Counted from the first letter of the stretch, positions 28,681 to 39,695 are shown. The stretch: 64,000 nt of DNA from Paraburkholderia fungorum (GCF_902833645.1 NZ_CADFGE010000002.1:437158-501157), one strand, 5' to 3'. Notes: generated by a model from the sequence alone, not told the origin. Numbers and translations are program-made.

Positions 28681-31140
28681 TCAGTGCGCCCGCGAGCGCA
28701 GGCCTGCGGACGCCGATTCAAGATCACGCCAGCCTGGCTGCCCCGGTGCATAACGAGCGCGGATATACGACGCGAGCTCAGCCATCTGCTTGTCGTCGAA
28801 TACGTCACCGAATCCGGGCATGTAACCGAGCGATTCCGTTGCGGGCTGATCGATCCCATGTTGCAACACATGCAGAAGATTGTCCGGTGAGGCCTGTGCA
28901 ACGCTGGTGTTCAGCCCCATCAACGGACGCACGCCGAAATGGCCGACGCCGCCCGATTCCGCATGGCACACCGCGCACGATGCTTCGAAAATGCGGCGGC
29001 CGTTTTCGAAGCCAAGCGTCGTCGAGCCCGCGTCTGTGGCAATTGAACGCGTGGCCGCAGCACGGGCAGACACCTCCGCGTCAACGGGTGGCGACAACGA
29101 GGCGACGTAGTGAGCCATCGCGCGTACATCGGATTCCGGAAGTGTAGCGAGCCCGGCGACGACGGGCGCCATCGGTCCCGCCGCCACACCGTGTTCCGCA
29201 GAAAAGCCCGTGCGCAAATAGTCGAATAGCGCGGCCTCGGACCACGGCACCGGCGACGCTCGCGAAGCCACCAGCGACGGCGCGTCCCAGCCTTCCGCGC
29301 TCCCGCCCGACAGATACGCAAAACCGCCCTTCTCCGCGCCGATCGCATTGCGCGGTGTATGGCACGCGCCGCAATGCCCCGCGCCGTCGACCAGATACTT
29401 GCCGCGATTCCACTGCGCCGAGCGCGTCTCGTCGGGGACGAACGGACGTGTGTCATGAAACAGCCAATTCCATCCGGCCACCAGTCGTCTTTGATTGAGC
29501 GGGAACGGCAAATTCGTTTTCGGTGGCGCGTTTCTGACCGGCGCTTGCGACATCAGATACGCGTAGAGCGCCATCATGTCGGACTCGCTCATCCTCGCGA
29601 ACGCGGTGTACGGAAACGCCGGATAGAGATGCGAGCCGTCGCGCGAAATACCTTCGCGCATCGCTCGCGCAAACGCTTCGTATGACCAGGTGCCGATGCC
29701 GGTCTGCGCATCGGGCGTGAGATTGGTCGAATAGACGGTGCCGAACGGCGTGTCGAGCGCGAAGCCGCCGGCATTGGTCTTGCCGCCCGGCGCGGTGTGG
29801 CAGACCGCGCAGTCGCCTGCGGCGGCGATCTGACGACCGCGTTCGAGCGTAGCCGGCGACCACAGCGAAGTATCGATGGTGGAAATAGGTGCGATCGGCG
29901 CCGGCCCTGGCAGGATCGAGCAGGCAAGGCCGATCAATCCGCCCATCACGCCCCCGATACCGCCCCCGGCCAACCAACGCCGCCAACGCGACGGACGACG
30001 CATCTGCGCCGGCGCCTCAGCCAACGTAGCGGAAGGTGCGTCAGCCAACGCGCGGCGGATGCGCTCCGCGTCGAACGGGGGTGCACGGAAACGCACGCCG
30101 GTTGCGTCGAACAAGGCGTTCGCAATCGCGGCGGCGGCGGGCGCCGCAGCACGCTCTATCGTGTCGGCCTCCACGCTCGTCAAGGTACGCGCCGTCCCGG
30201 CAGTCGATTCGTTCAGCGCTCTCCCCGCCACACTCAGTTCATGCGACACCGCGGCATCGCCGTTCGCAACGCCGGTTTCATCGTGGGCTGACCGGGCAAG
30301 AAAGCGCACGCCGGTGGAGCGCTCGACCGCATCGGCCACCTGCCACGACGGCAAGCCCGAGACGCGCGCGGCACCCGGCTCGCCGGAACCACGGCCCGCG
30401 ACCACGCGTCTGATCGCGACATCGCCAGTTTCACGATTCACGTCGACGTCCACGACCCACGCAGTCCAACTATCAGCACCCGGATTCGGGGTTCCCGTTG
30501 TGACGCGCACAGGCAAACTGCCTTTCTCATCCGACGATAGCGGCGCGCCGGGTTCGAGCGCTTCGCCGTCGAACGCGAAGCCGCGGCCGCGAACCCAGGG
30601 CGACGCCGGCTCAACCTGAGTCGCGAGCGCCCCGCCCCACGCGGCACGCTCGGTCACCATGCGGATCGTTTCGCGCGCGCCGCAGTCACGCTGCGTGTCG
30701 AGGTGCTGCAGGCGCAACGCGACAGGGTCGCGGTGCAGCGCATGAGCGAGTTCGTCGATGAACGATTCGCGGGCAAATGCGTGCGCCTGAACAGGAATTG
30801 CCCGGGCCGCAGAAGCTTCGACTGCCACGGACGTCTGAGCGTGCCGGTATACCAGCAAAGGCGCGCCAGGCTCGACGCCGTCATCGCACGCTGGAACCTC
30901 GTTGTGCTCCAGCCGCGCACGGTATTGCCACGTTGTCATCGTGCCGTCGCGCTCGTGGCCGGTCTCGACCATCAGGTCCGCATAGGTCATAGCAGCTGCA
31001 TCGCCCGTTTGCGTTCGTACGGGCCATTGATACCTTTCCGACCGGTACAGTGCCGCACCGGTTTTTTCGTTCCCGCGCAAAGACTCAAGCGTACGTTCAT
31101 CATCACGCACCGCTACGACGTCGTCACCGTTCTGATTCAT
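28681..31140 (-). CDS. nicB: nicotinate dehydrogenase cytochrome c subunit with partial molybdopterin domain
   Basis: 819 aa. Residues 1 to about 390 resemble only the C-terminal part of a molybdopterin large subunit (FARESFIDELAHALHRDPVALRL ..., ANALFDATGVRFRAPPFD), shortened and without the N-terminal cofactor regions. One membrane anchor follows (GGVMGGLIGLACSILPG), then a three-heme cytochrome c domain: CAVCH, CGACH, CAVCH. In Pseudomonas NicB a full molybdopterin domain and this cytochrome are one chain that passes electrons from nicotinate to the respiratory chain. Here the catalytic half is on another gene (36553-38832). Start ATG 31140 with AAGG upstream, overlapping nicA by 17 bp. 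Confidence 0.8.
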   Translation of the reverse strand: MNQNGDDVVAVRDDERTLESLRGNEKTGAALYRSERYQWPVRTQTGDAAAMTYADLMVETGHERDGTMTTWQYRARLEHNEVPACDDGVEPGAPLLVYRHAQTSVAVEASAARAIPVQAHAFARESFIDELAHALHRDPVALRLQHLDTQRDCGARETIRMVTERAAWGGALATQVEPASPWVRGRGFAFDGEALEPGAPLSSDEKGSLPVRVTTGTPNPGADSWTAWVVDVDVNRETGDVAIRRVVAGRGSGEPGAARVSGLPSWQVADAVERSTGVRFLARSAHDETGVANGDAAVSHELSVAGRALNESTAGTARTLTSVEADTIERAAAPAAAAIANALFDATGVRFRAPPFDAERIRRALADAPSATLAEAPAQMRRPSRWRRWLAGGGIGGVMGGLIGLACSILPGPAPIAPISTIDTSLWSPATLERGRQIAAAGDCAVCHTAPGGKTNAGGFALDTPFGTVYSTNLTPDAQTGIGTWSYEAFARAMREGISRDGSHLYPAFPYTAFARMSESDMMALYAYLMSQAPVRNAPPKTNLPFPLNQRRLVAGWNWLFHDTRPFVPDETRSAQWNRGKYLVDGAGHCGACHTPRNAIGAEKGGFAYLSGGSAEGWDAPSLVASRASPVPWSEAALFDYLRTGFSAEHGVAAGPMAPVVAGLATLPESDVRAMAHYVASLSPPVDAEVSARAAATRSIATDAGSTTLGFENGRRIFEASCAVCHAESGGVGHFGVRPLMGLNTSVAQASPDNLLHVLQHGIDQPATESLGYMPGFGDVFDDKQMAELASYIRARYAPGQPGWRDLESASAGLRSRAH

Positions 31141-31639
31141 GCACACCTTCATGTCGCAGATATTGCGCGGCGCGACGCACCGCGTTGACGATCTCGAAGT
31201 GCGTGCCGCATCGGCACAGATTGAAGCGCAGCGCGTCGCGGATCGCGTCGTCGTCAGGCTCCGGGTTACGGTCGAGCAACGCCTTCGTGCTCATGATCAT
31301 GCCGTTCAGGCAGTAACCGCACTGCGCCGCCTGTTCGTCGATGAACGCGCGCTGCACCGGGTGCAGCGCATCCGCCGTCCCCAGTCCTTCGAGCGTCGTG
31401 ACTTCGCGCCCGATCGCAATGCTCGCCGGCACGACGCACGAACGCGTCGGCTGCTCGTCGACGATCACCGTGCACGCGCCACACTGCCCGAGGCCGCAAC
31501 CGTACTTCGGCCCATTCAGTTCGAAGTCGTTGCGCAGGATATACAGCAGCGGCGTGTCCGTCGTGGCGCCCTGAACGGTGCGACGAACGCCGTTGACGGT
31601 GAGCGTCAGCGGACCGGCGGGCGGACTCGAATGCGCCAT
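31124..31639 (-). CDS. nicA: nicotinate dehydrogenase small [2Fe-2S] subunit
   Basis: 171-aa ferredoxin-like subunit. Two [2Fe-2S] clusters are visible: a plant-type one in YGCGLGQCGACTV plus a later Cys (RSC), and a second in CGYCLNG and LCRCG. With the large subunit it hydroxylates nicotinate at C6 using water. Middle gene of the minus-strand group nicC-nicA-nicB. Length typical (about 157-175 aa). Confidence 0.92.
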   Translation of the reverse strand: MAHSSPPAGPLTLTVNGVRRTVQGATTDTPLLYILRNDFELNGPKYGCGLGQCGACTVIVDEQPTRSCVVPASIAIGREVTTLEGLGTADALHPVQRAFIDEQAAQCGYCLNGMIMSTKALLDRNPEPDDDAIRDALRFNLCRCGTHFEIVNAVRRAAQYLRHEGVHESER

Positions 31640-31748
31640 ATCTGGGCCTGTTCATAAATGAAAAGGGACGACGTTACAGCGGAAGCACGCAGCGCGCTAT
31701 AGCGCCGGCGCCACGCGCTTCCGTATCGCGTGCTTGCCGCTCACACAC

Positions 31749-32960
<1,212 letters not shown>

Positions 32961-32964
32961 TTAA

Positions 32965-33017
32965 ATGTAGCGTACACATTCGAAATTCTTTCGACAACAA
33001 AAATTTTTGTACACTCC
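32965..33017. promoter_or_regulatory. candidate NicR operators between nicC and nicE
   Basis: Two related words lie in this AT-rich 297-bp divergent region: ATGTAGCGTACACATT (32965-32980) and TTTTTGTACACTCC (33004-33017). The reverse of the first, GTGTACGCTACAT, matches the GTGTATACGCTACG found in front of nicT. The second matches, reversed, GAGTGTACA in front of nicR. I infer these are the MarR-type repressor sites controlling nicCAB and nicEDXF. Confidence 0.55.
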
Positions 33018-33197
33018 AACGCCAACGTTATCGCCTATATACGTGCATTCACGCGTTTATTCTTGCTGTCGCTCGCCATGAACATTTTTATTCTGTTGAA
33101 TTTTTATAATGCACACACTAGACTTTGCTTCAACGTACGACGCCCCTCGCCGTCGCAAGGCGCCGGGCATCACTCACATTGACCGGAGAGCATCACA

Positions 33198-33950
33198 ATG
33201 ACCAGGACATACCGGATCGGCCAGATCGTGCCGAGCTCAAACACCACGATGGAAACCGAGATCCCGGCCATGCTGCGACTGCGCGAGACGATCCGCCCGC
33301 AGCGTTTCACCTTCCATTCGAGCCGAATGCGCATGAAGAAGGTCGTCAAGGAAGAACTGGCGGCAATGGATGCCGAGTCGGACCGCTGCGCACTCGAGTT
33401 GTCCGACGCGCGCGTCGACGTGCTCGGCTACGCCTGCCTCGTCGCGATCATGGCTATGGGTCACGGTTATCACCGCGTGTCGCAGGCACGCCTGACGCAG
33501 CGCACGGCGGAAAACGGCGGCCAGGCGCCTGTCCTGACGAGCGCGGGGGCACTGGTCGATGCACTGCGTGTGATCGGCGCCAAACGCGTCATCGTCGTGG
33601 CGCCGTATATGAAGCCCTTGACCGAGCTCGTGGTCGACTACATCCGCCACGAAGGGTATGAAGTCATCGACTATCGTGCGCTCGAAATCCCCGACAACCT
33701 GGATGTGGGCCGCCACGATCCCGCGCGCTTGCCCGACATCGTCAAAAGCATGCCTTTCGAACAGGCCGACGCAATCGTGCTGTCCGCCTGCGTACAGATG
33801 CCGTCACTGCCGGCGGTCGCCAAGGTCGAGGCCATGACGGGCAAGCCGGTGATTACGGCCGCGATCGCCACCACCTACGCGATGCTGCGCGAACTCGATC
33901 TCGAACCGATCGTGCCGGGCGCAGGCGCCCTGCTGTCGGGCGCTTACTGA
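33198..33950 (+). CDS. nicE: maleate cis-trans isomerase
   Basis: 250-aa member of the Asp/Glu racemase-like fold. It converts maleate to fumarate, the last step of nicotinate breakdown. Two catalytic cysteines are visible: Cys80 (LGYACLV) and Cys198 (LSACVQMPSLPA), the same spacing as in Pseudomonas NicE. ATG 33198 follows GGAGAG. First gene of the plus-strand group nicE-nicD-nicX-nicF-large subunit. Confidence 0.93.
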   Translation: MTRTYRIGQIVPSSNTTMETEIPAMLRLRETIRPQRFTFHSSRMRMKKVVKEELAAMDAESDRCALELSDARVDVLGYACLVAIMAMGHGYHRVSQARLTQRTAENGGQAPVLTSAGALVDALRVIGAKRVIVVAPYMKPLTELVVDYIRHEGYEVIDYRALEIPDNLDVGRHDPARLPDIVKSMPFEQADAIVLSACVQMPSLPAVAKVEAMTGKPVITAAIATTYAMLRELDLEPIVPGAGALLSGAY

Positions 33951-33973
33951 CCGCCACCGCAGGAGGACGCACC

Positions 33974-34801
33974 ATGACTACCTTCCTGTACGGCGCGAAC
34001 GTCGCGGCCAACGGCATCCGCCAGCACTATCTGCGCTACGGCGGCGCCGACGGTTCACGCGCGAATCGCCCCGCCATTGTGCTGATTCCGGGCATTACCA
34101 GCCCGGCGATCACGTGGGGCTTCGTCGGCGAAGTGCTGGGCCGCACGCACGACACCTATGTACTCGACGTACGCGGCCGTGGCCTGTCGTCGGCATCGCC
34201 GACCCTCGACTACAGCCTCGACGCGCAAGCCGCCGACGTGGCCGCGTTCGTCGCGGCGCTCGGTCTGCGTGAATTCAGCCTGGTCGGCCATTCCATGGGC
34301 GCGCGCATCGCGGCGCGCGCCGCGCTGCATGCGCCGCGCGGACTCGTATCGGTGGCGTTGATCGATCCGCCGGTTTCCGGACCCGGCCGCCGCGACTATC
34401 CAGGCAAGCTGCCCTGGTACGTCGATTCGATGGCGCTCGCGCGAAGCGGCACCGACGCCGAAGGCATGCGCGCGTTCTGCCCGACCTGGACGGAAGCCGA
34501 ACGCCAGTTGCGCGCCGAATGGCTGCATACCTGCGACGAGCGCGCGGTACTCGCCTCTTATGAAGGCTTCCACACCGACGATTTCCACGCGGACGCCGCC
34601 CGTCTTACGGTGCCCTCGCTGCTGATGACCGCGCAGAACGGCGACGTGGTGCGCGACGAGGACGTCGCCGAACTGCAGCGCGCCACACCGGCGATGCTGC
34701 ACGTACGCGTGCCCAACGCCGGCCACATGATTCCGTGGGACAACGCTGCCGGCTTTTACGCCGCCTTCAGCGACTTCCTCGGCGCGCCGCTCGTCTACTG
34801 A
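33974..34801 (+). CDS. nicD: N-formylmaleamate deformylase
   Basis: 275-aa alpha/beta hydrolase releasing formate from N-formylmaleamate to give maleamate. The nucleophile is Ser107 in GHSMGAR, and the catalytic His is in NAGHMIPWD. The ribosome site AGGAGG precedes ATG 33974. It is 23 bp after nicE and 19 bp before nicX. Family similarity alone is generic; the cluster gives the substrate. Confidence 0.9.
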   Translation: MTTFLYGANVAANGIRQHYLRYGGADGSRANRPAIVLIPGITSPAITWGFVGEVLGRTHDTYVLDVRGRGLSSASPTLDYSLDAQAADVAAFVAALGLREFSLVGHSMGARIAARAALHAPRGLVSVALIDPPVSGPGRRDYPGKLPWYVDSMALARSGTDAEGMRAFCPTWTEAERQLRAEWLHTCDERAVLASYEGFHTDDFHADAARLTVPSLLMTAQNGDVVRDEDVAELQRATPAMLHVRVPNAGHMIPWDNAAGFYAAFSDFLGAPLVY

Positions 34802-34820
34802 CCGTAAAAAGGAACCGTCG

Positions 34821-35861
34821 ATGCCAGTCAGCGACTACCAATTGATCGAAGCGTGGAAGGAAGTGCTCACGCTCTCTCGCCTCGAACCCGGCCAGAGCGT
34901 CACGATCCTGACGAGCCCGGCCACGCATCCGCAGACCTTGTCGTGCGCACTCATCGCGACGCAATCGATGGGCGCGATCGTCAATCGGCTCGATCTGCCG
35001 CCGGTGAACGGCGAGAAGGCATTCAGCCGCGATTCGCTCGCCTATCTGGGCACCACGCCACTCACCGGCAACGGCCCCGCGATCGCCGCGCTGAAAGCGA
35101 GCGATCTCGTGCTCGATCTGATGACCCTGCTGTTCTCCCCCGAGCAGCACGACATTCTGAAGTCCGGCACGAAAATCCTGCTGGCCGTCGAACCTCCCGA
35201 GGTGCTCGTGCGCATGGTGCCGACCCAGGCCGACCGCACGCGGGTGCTGGGCGCCGCGAAGCGCATCTCCGCCGCGCGGGAAATGCGCGTGACGTCCCCG
35301 GCCGGCACGTCGCTCGTGTGTCCGCTTGGCGAGTTCGGACCCACCGCCGAATACGGTTTCGTCGACGAACCCGGCCGCTGGGACCATTGGCCGAGCGGCT
35401 TCGCGCTGACCTATCCGAACGATCGCACCGCGCACGGCACGATCGTGATCGATCGCGGCGACATCCTGCTGCCGCAGAAACGCTATGTGAGCGAGCCGAT
35501 CGTGCTGACTGTTGAAGGCGGCTATGCGACAAAGATCGAAGGGGGGGTCGATGCCGCGTTGCTGCGCGACTATATGAAAACCTTCAATGACCCTGAAGGC
35601 TATGCGATCTCGCATATCGGCTGGGGGCTGCAGCCGCGTGCGCGCTGGTCGACGCTCGGGCTCTACGATCGCGAAGCGACCATCGGCATGGATGCGCGCG
35701 CGTTCGAGGGCAATTTCCTCTTCTCGCTCGGCCCGAACAACGAAGGCGGCGGCAGCCGCACCACGACCTGCCACATCGATATTCCGCTGCGCCACTGCAC
35801 CGTGCTGCTCGACGATGATGTCGTCGTGCGCGACGGCCGCGTAATCGAATCGACCCTCTGA
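34821..35861 (+). CDS. nicX: 2,5-dihydroxypyridine 5,6-dioxygenase
   Basis: 346-aa Fe(II) ring-cleaving dioxygenase with an M29 aminopeptidase-like fold, opening 2,5-dihydroxypyridine to N-formylmaleamate. The ligands described for the Pseudomonas enzyme, His265, His318 and Asp320, fall on identical positions here (SHIGWG and CHID). AAAGGA precedes ATG 34821. Central gene of the nic pathway. Confidence 0.94.
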   Translation: MPVSDYQLIEAWKEVLTLSRLEPGQSVTILTSPATHPQTLSCALIATQSMGAIVNRLDLPPVNGEKAFSRDSLAYLGTTPLTGNGPAIAALKASDLVLDLMTLLFSPEQHDILKSGTKILLAVEPPEVLVRMVPTQADRTRVLGAAKRISAAREMRVTSPAGTSLVCPLGEFGPTAEYGFVDEPGRWDHWPSGFALTYPNDRTAHGTIVIDRGDILLPQKRYVSEPIVLTVEGGYATKIEGGVDAALLRDYMKTFNDPEGYAISHIGWGLQPRARWSTLGLYDREATIGMDARAFEGNFLFSLGPNNEGGGSRTTTCHIDIPLRHCTVLLDDDVVVRDGRVIESTL

Positions 35862-35872
35862 GACCTGATGCG

Positions 35873-36517
35873 ATGAATGCTCCCCAAACGCACGCCGAAG
35901 CCCATGTGTATCAGCAGCAAGGGTTCGGCACACCGCTGCCCGTGCACGGCAATATTGGCCTCTTGATCGTCGACTTCGTGGTCGGCTTTGCTGATCCGTC
36001 TACATTCGGCGGCGGCAATATCGCACCGGCGATCGCACGTACCGAGACGGCGCTTGCCCACGCCCGCGCCGCGGGTTGGCCGGTCGCACACAGCCGCATC
36101 GTCTACGCGGAGGACGGCAGCGACGACAACGTGTTCTCGCTGAAGGTGCCGGGCATGGCGACGCTCACCGAAGACCATCCCAATAGCGCGATCGTGCCGG
36201 AACTGACACCCGCGAAAGGCGAACTGGTGGTGCGCAAGACCGTGCCGTCCGCGTTCTTTGGCACGCAACTCGCGCCGTGGCTTACGCAGCGCGCCGTGCA
36301 AACGCTGCTCGTGGCAGGTGCCGTGACGAGTGGCTGCGTACGGGCCAGCGTTGTCGATGCGATGTCGTATGGGTTCCGGCCGCTGGTGTTGTCCGACTGT
36401 GTCGGCGATCGAGCCGTCGGCCCGCACGACGCGAACCTGTTCGATATGCAGCAGAAGTATGCCGCGGTCATGCCGCTCACGGACGCGCTGGTCGCGATCG
36501 AGCAGCGCGTGCGTTGA
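35873..36517 (+). CDS. nicF: maleamate amidohydrolase
   Basis: 214-aa cysteine hydrolase of the isochorismatase fold, converting maleamate to maleate and ammonia. The triad is Asp34 (LIVDFVVGF), Lys122 (VVRKTVPSAF) and Cys155 (GAVTSGCVRAS). Eleven bp after nicX. Length typical. Confidence 0.93.
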   Translation: MNAPQTHAEAHVYQQQGFGTPLPVHGNIGLLIVDFVVGFADPSTFGGGNIAPAIARTETALAHARAAGWPVAHSRIVYAEDGSDDNVFSLKVPGMATLTEDHPNSAIVPELTPAKGELVVRKTVPSAFFGTQLAPWLTQRAVQTLLVAGAVTSGCVRASVVDAMSYGFRPLVLSDCVGDRAVGPHDANLFDMQQKYAAVMPLTDALVAIEQRVR

Positions 36518-36552
36518 CGCATGAGCATGGTGCACATCCTGGGACTCTGCCC

Positions 36553-38832
36553 GTGAACCGCTCCGAACTTCTGGCACGCATCGGCCGCCTGGCCGTGATC
36601 CGCCGGCCGGCTGCGCCCGTCAGGCCCGCTGCGGGACAGCCCGGCAGCCTCTCGACCTACGTGCCGGACATACCCGAAGTCTTCGTCGCGATACTCGATG
36701 ACGGACGGATCCTCGCGTTCAACGGTCACGTCGATCTCGGCACGGGCATACGCACATCACTCGGTCAGATCGTCGCGGAAGAACTCGACGTGCCGGCCAG
36801 GCGCGTCACGGTGCTGCTCGGCGACACCGCCGCCACGCCGAATCAGGGTCCCACGATCGCCAGCGCGACGATCCAGATTTCGGCGGTACCGCTGCGTTGT
36901 GCGGCGGCGCAGGCGCGCGGCGCGCTCTTCGAACTCGCGGCGCAGCGCCTCGGCGTCGCCATAGAACAGCTTGCCACTGACGACGCCCGGATTTTCTGCG
37001 CGGCCAACCCGAACCGCGCACATGTGACTTTTGCCGAACTGCTCGCTGGCCGCAGCATGACGCTTGAACTCGACATCGCCACACCCGTCAAGGATCCATC
37101 GACGTACCGGCTCGTCGGGCGTTCATCGCCGCGCGTCGATCTGCCGGCGAAGGCGACCGGCGCATTGACCTTTGTGCATGACATGCGCGTGCCCGGCATG
37201 CTGCACGGGCGGGTGGTGCGTCCGCCTTATAGCGGCATCGATAGCGGCGCTTTCGTCGGCACATCTTTCGAGCAGGTTGAACGCGAATCCGTCGCCCATA
37301 TTGCCGGTGTACGAGACGTGGTGGTGATCGGCGATTTCATCGGCGTCGTGGCCGAGCGCGAAGAACAGGCGATTCGTGCCGCACGCGAGTTGCGCGTCAA
37401 ATGGAAGCCGCTACCGCCGCTCGAATCTCTGGATGATCCAGGCGCTGCGATCTCCGCTGCGCCGGCAAAACGACGGCCTCTGCTGGAAGAAGGCGACGTC
37501 GAATCCGTGCGCGGCCTGCCCGGCACGATCACGCTGTCACGCACCTACGTATGGCCTTATCAGATGCATGGCTCGATCGGTCCATCGTGCTCGGTGGCCG
37601 ACTTTCGCGAACCCGGCAAGGGACGCATCACCGTCTGGTCGGGCACGCAGAATCCGGTCTCGCTACGCTTCGATCTCGCGACCCTCCTGCAACGCGACGA
37701 AGCCGATATCGACGTCGTCCGCATGGAAGCGGCAGGTTGCTACGGTCGCAATTGTGCGGACGACGTCTGCGGCGACGCGCTGCTGCTCTCGCGCGCGGTC
37801 GGGGCGCCGGTGCGCGTGCAGCTTTCGCGTGCCGACGAACACACGTGGGAGCCGAAAGGCTGTGGCCAGGTGGTGGACGTCACCGGCACGGTCAGCGACG
37901 ACGGCCGTCTGCTCGGCTACGACTTCGTGACGCGCTATCCGTCGAACGATGCACCGTTGCTCGCGTCGCTGCTGACAGGCGCCGTCGCCTCACAAGCGCG
38001 CGTCTTCGAAATGGGTGACCGCACCGCTGTCTCGCCGTACGAAAGCCCACACCGCCGTTTTGCATGCGACGATCTCGCCCCGCTCGTGCGTTCATCATGG
38101 TTTCGCGGTGTGTCGGCGCTGCCCAACTCGTTCGCGCACGATTCGTTCGCCGATGAAATGGCCGCGCTAACCGGCTGTGACCCACTGGATTTTCGGTTGC
38201 GCCATCTGAACGACACACGCGCCGCCGAACTGCTTGAAGCGCTTGCCGCGCGCGCCGGATGGAAGCATCGCAAGCGCGGCAGTGAAGCGGCTGACGGGCG
38301 CTATGCGCGCGGACATGGCATTGCATACGCACGCTACGTGCACAGCCGCTTTCCAGGCTTTGGCGCGGCATGGTCGGCGTGGGCGGTGGAACTCGTGGTG
38401 GATCGGATGACCGGGCAGGTGCGGGTCGAGCGCATCACGATCGGCCAGGACACCGGCACGATGATCAACCCCGACGGCGTGCGTCATCAGATTCACGGCA
38501 ACGTGATCCAGGTACTGAGCCGCTCGCTCAAGGAGCGCGTGCGATTCGTCGACGGCAAGGTGGCGAGCCGCGAATGGGGCAGTTATCCGATCCTGACTTT
38601 TCCGGAATTGCCGGCCGTCGACATCGTGCTGATGCCGCGTCAAGGCGAACCGCCGCTGGGCGCCGGCGAATCGGCCTCCGTGCCTGGACCCGCCGCGCTC
38701 GCGAATGCGATCTACGACGCGACTGGCGTGCGCCTGCTCGCGCCGCCGTTCACGCCAGAGACTGTGCGCGAAGGTTTGCGCGCCGCCGGCAAGCTGCTGG
38801 CGGCTGAACCGGCGCAGGCGACGAATATTTAG
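36553..38832 (+). CDS. nicotinate dehydrogenase-like molybdopterin large subunit without cytochrome
   Basis: 759-aa xanthine-oxidase-family catalytic subunit. HVDLGTGIRTSLGQIVAEEL opens it, QNPVSLRFDLA is a cofactor segment, and LGAGESASVPGPAALANAIY carries the catalytic Glu. It ends without heme motifs. It lies 35 bp after nicF on the plus strand, so it probably supplies the molybdenum centre that the cytochrome-bearing protein at 28681-31140 lacks. GTG 36553 is the only plausible start after nicF, with a weak ribosome site. Confidence 0.85.
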   Translation: MNRSELLARIGRLAVIRRPAAPVRPAAGQPGSLSTYVPDIPEVFVAILDDGRILAFNGHVDLGTGIRTSLGQIVAEELDVPARRVTVLLGDTAATPNQGPTIASATIQISAVPLRCAAAQARGALFELAAQRLGVAIEQLATDDARIFCAANPNRAHVTFAELLAGRSMTLELDIATPVKDPSTYRLVGRSSPRVDLPAKATGALTFVHDMRVPGMLHGRVVRPPYSGIDSGAFVGTSFEQVERESVAHIAGVRDVVVIGDFIGVVAEREEQAIRAARELRVKWKPLPPLESLDDPGAAISAAPAKRRPLLEEGDVESVRGLPGTITLSRTYVWPYQMHGSIGPSCSVADFREPGKGRITVWSGTQNPVSLRFDLATLLQRDEADIDVVRMEAAGCYGRNCADDVCGDALLLSRAVGAPVRVQLSRADEHTWEPKGCGQVVDVTGTVSDDGRLLGYDFVTRYPSNDAPLLASLLTGAVASQARVFEMGDRTAVSPYESPHRRFACDDLAPLVRSSWFRGVSALPNSFAHDSFADEMAALTGCDPLDFRLRHLNDTRAAELLEALAARAGWKHRKRGSEAADGRYARGHGIAYARYVHSRFPGFGAAWSAWAVELVVDRMTGQVRVERITIGQDTGTMINPDGVRHQIHGNVIQVLSRSLKERVRFVDGKVASREWGSYPILTFPELPAVDIVLMPRQGEPPLGAGESASVPGPAALANAIYDATGVRLLAPPFTPETVREGLRAAGKLLAAEPAQATNI

Positions 38833-38864
38833 GAGCCAGGCAAGACAATTACGGTGTGACTCAC

Positions 38865-39314
38865 CTACTCGCCGTCTGCATCCGACTCCATCATTTTGCG
38901 CAGCAGAAACAGTATGGCGACGCGCTCGCCCGCATTCAGCGCGCCGTAGGTGCGCTCCGTGACCTCCTGGGCGAACGGCACGGTGCGCTCGATCAGTGCG
39001 AGGCCCGCAGCGGTGGGACGCACAACAAGCTTGCGTCCGTCGTTCGGGTCGGCGCCCACCTCGATCAGCGCGCGCGCCTTCAGGCGCTCGACGACGCCGC
39101 GGATCGTCGCCTGATCGATCGCGGTTGCTTTGACGATGTCGTTCAGTGAGCACGGTTGCTGCTCTTTGACCGCACACAGTGCGACGAACTGTGCGGCGGT
39201 CAGATCGGAATCAGGAATCTCTTCCTGAAAAATCGCGACGTGCCGTTGATACGCACGACGCAACAAGTGGCCGATCTGATCGTGAAAGTCGTAGGAATCC
39301 TTGCGCGGCGCCAT
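38865..39314 (-). CDS. nicR: MarR-family repressor of the nic genes
   Basis: 149-aa MarR protein with the winged helix at about residues 45-110 (SLNDIVKATAIDQATIRGVV, then the wing DPNDGRKLVVRPT). NicR in Pseudomonas represses the nic promoters until 6-hydroxynicotinate binds. It is convergent with the large-subunit gene and divergent from nicT, with candidate operators in the 380-bp region between. Confidence 0.88.
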   Translation of the reverse strand: MAPRKDSYDFHDQIGHLLRRAYQRHVAIFQEEIPDSDLTAAQFVALCAVKEQQPCSLNDIVKATAIDQATIRGVVERLKARALIEVGADPNDGRKLVVRPTAAGLALIERTVPFAQEVTERTYGALNAGERVAILFLLRKMMESDADGE

Positions 39315-39353
39315 AGGGGTACAAGGCCGGGCGGCCTGAAGACGAAAGAGAAA

Positions 39354-39366
39354 GAGTGTACACCCC
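39354..39366. promoter_or_regulatory. candidate NicR operator near the nicR start
   Basis: GAGTGTACACCCC contains the palindrome GTGTACAC and lies 40 bp upstream of the nicR start. It matches, inverted, the TGTACACTCC site before nicE. Probable autoregulation site. Confidence 0.5.
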
Positions 39367-39476
39367 CTAACCGGACCCTCAATACGACCTTGATCAAGCT
39401 GCCGCGTCGTGCAGCTTATTTGTAGCTAACACGCTTTACATTTTTCATGCACTTCCGCTGTGCAGGAAGCACGAAC

Positions 39477-39511
39477 ATGCCCGTGAAAAAGCACGAATTA
39501 CGGGCATTTTT
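39477..39511. terminator. hairpin with T-tract between nicR and nicT
   Basis: ATGCCCGT (39477-39484) pairs perfectly with ACGGGCAT (39500-39507), followed on the plus strand by TTTTT. It looks like an intrinsic terminator although it lies between divergent genes. It may stop read-through into nicT or fold the leader of a transcript. Confidence 0.45.
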
Positions 39512-39582
39512 CGCTTGATTGAGCGAATCGACGAGGAAATTTTATGGGCTTGGACCGGTGTTTTCCCGCACCGTATTTTGGA

Positions 39583-39613
39583 GTGTATACGCTACGTTTT
39601 TAGCGTGATACAC
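39583..39613. promoter_or_regulatory. long inverted repeat, candidate NicR operator of nicT
   Basis: GTGTATACGCTA (39583-39594) and TAGCGTGATACAC (39601-39613) form an inverted repeat with one extra base in the right arm, about 85 bp before nicT. The left arm shares GTGTA-(TA)-CGCTAC with the nicC promoter site. Best-formed operator candidate in the cluster. Confidence 0.6.
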
Positions 39614-39695
39614 AGATATCTTCAAGCGAAGTGCGAGTGATCTCTGTCGCACGACATCCACCTTTTTTTCGCACCACCTTCCGGGAGTGGCAGTC

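Noticed and set aside
34767..35933. 388-codon open frame on the minus strand
   Set aside because: Antisense to nicX, whose metal ligands are all present; composition is shadow-like.
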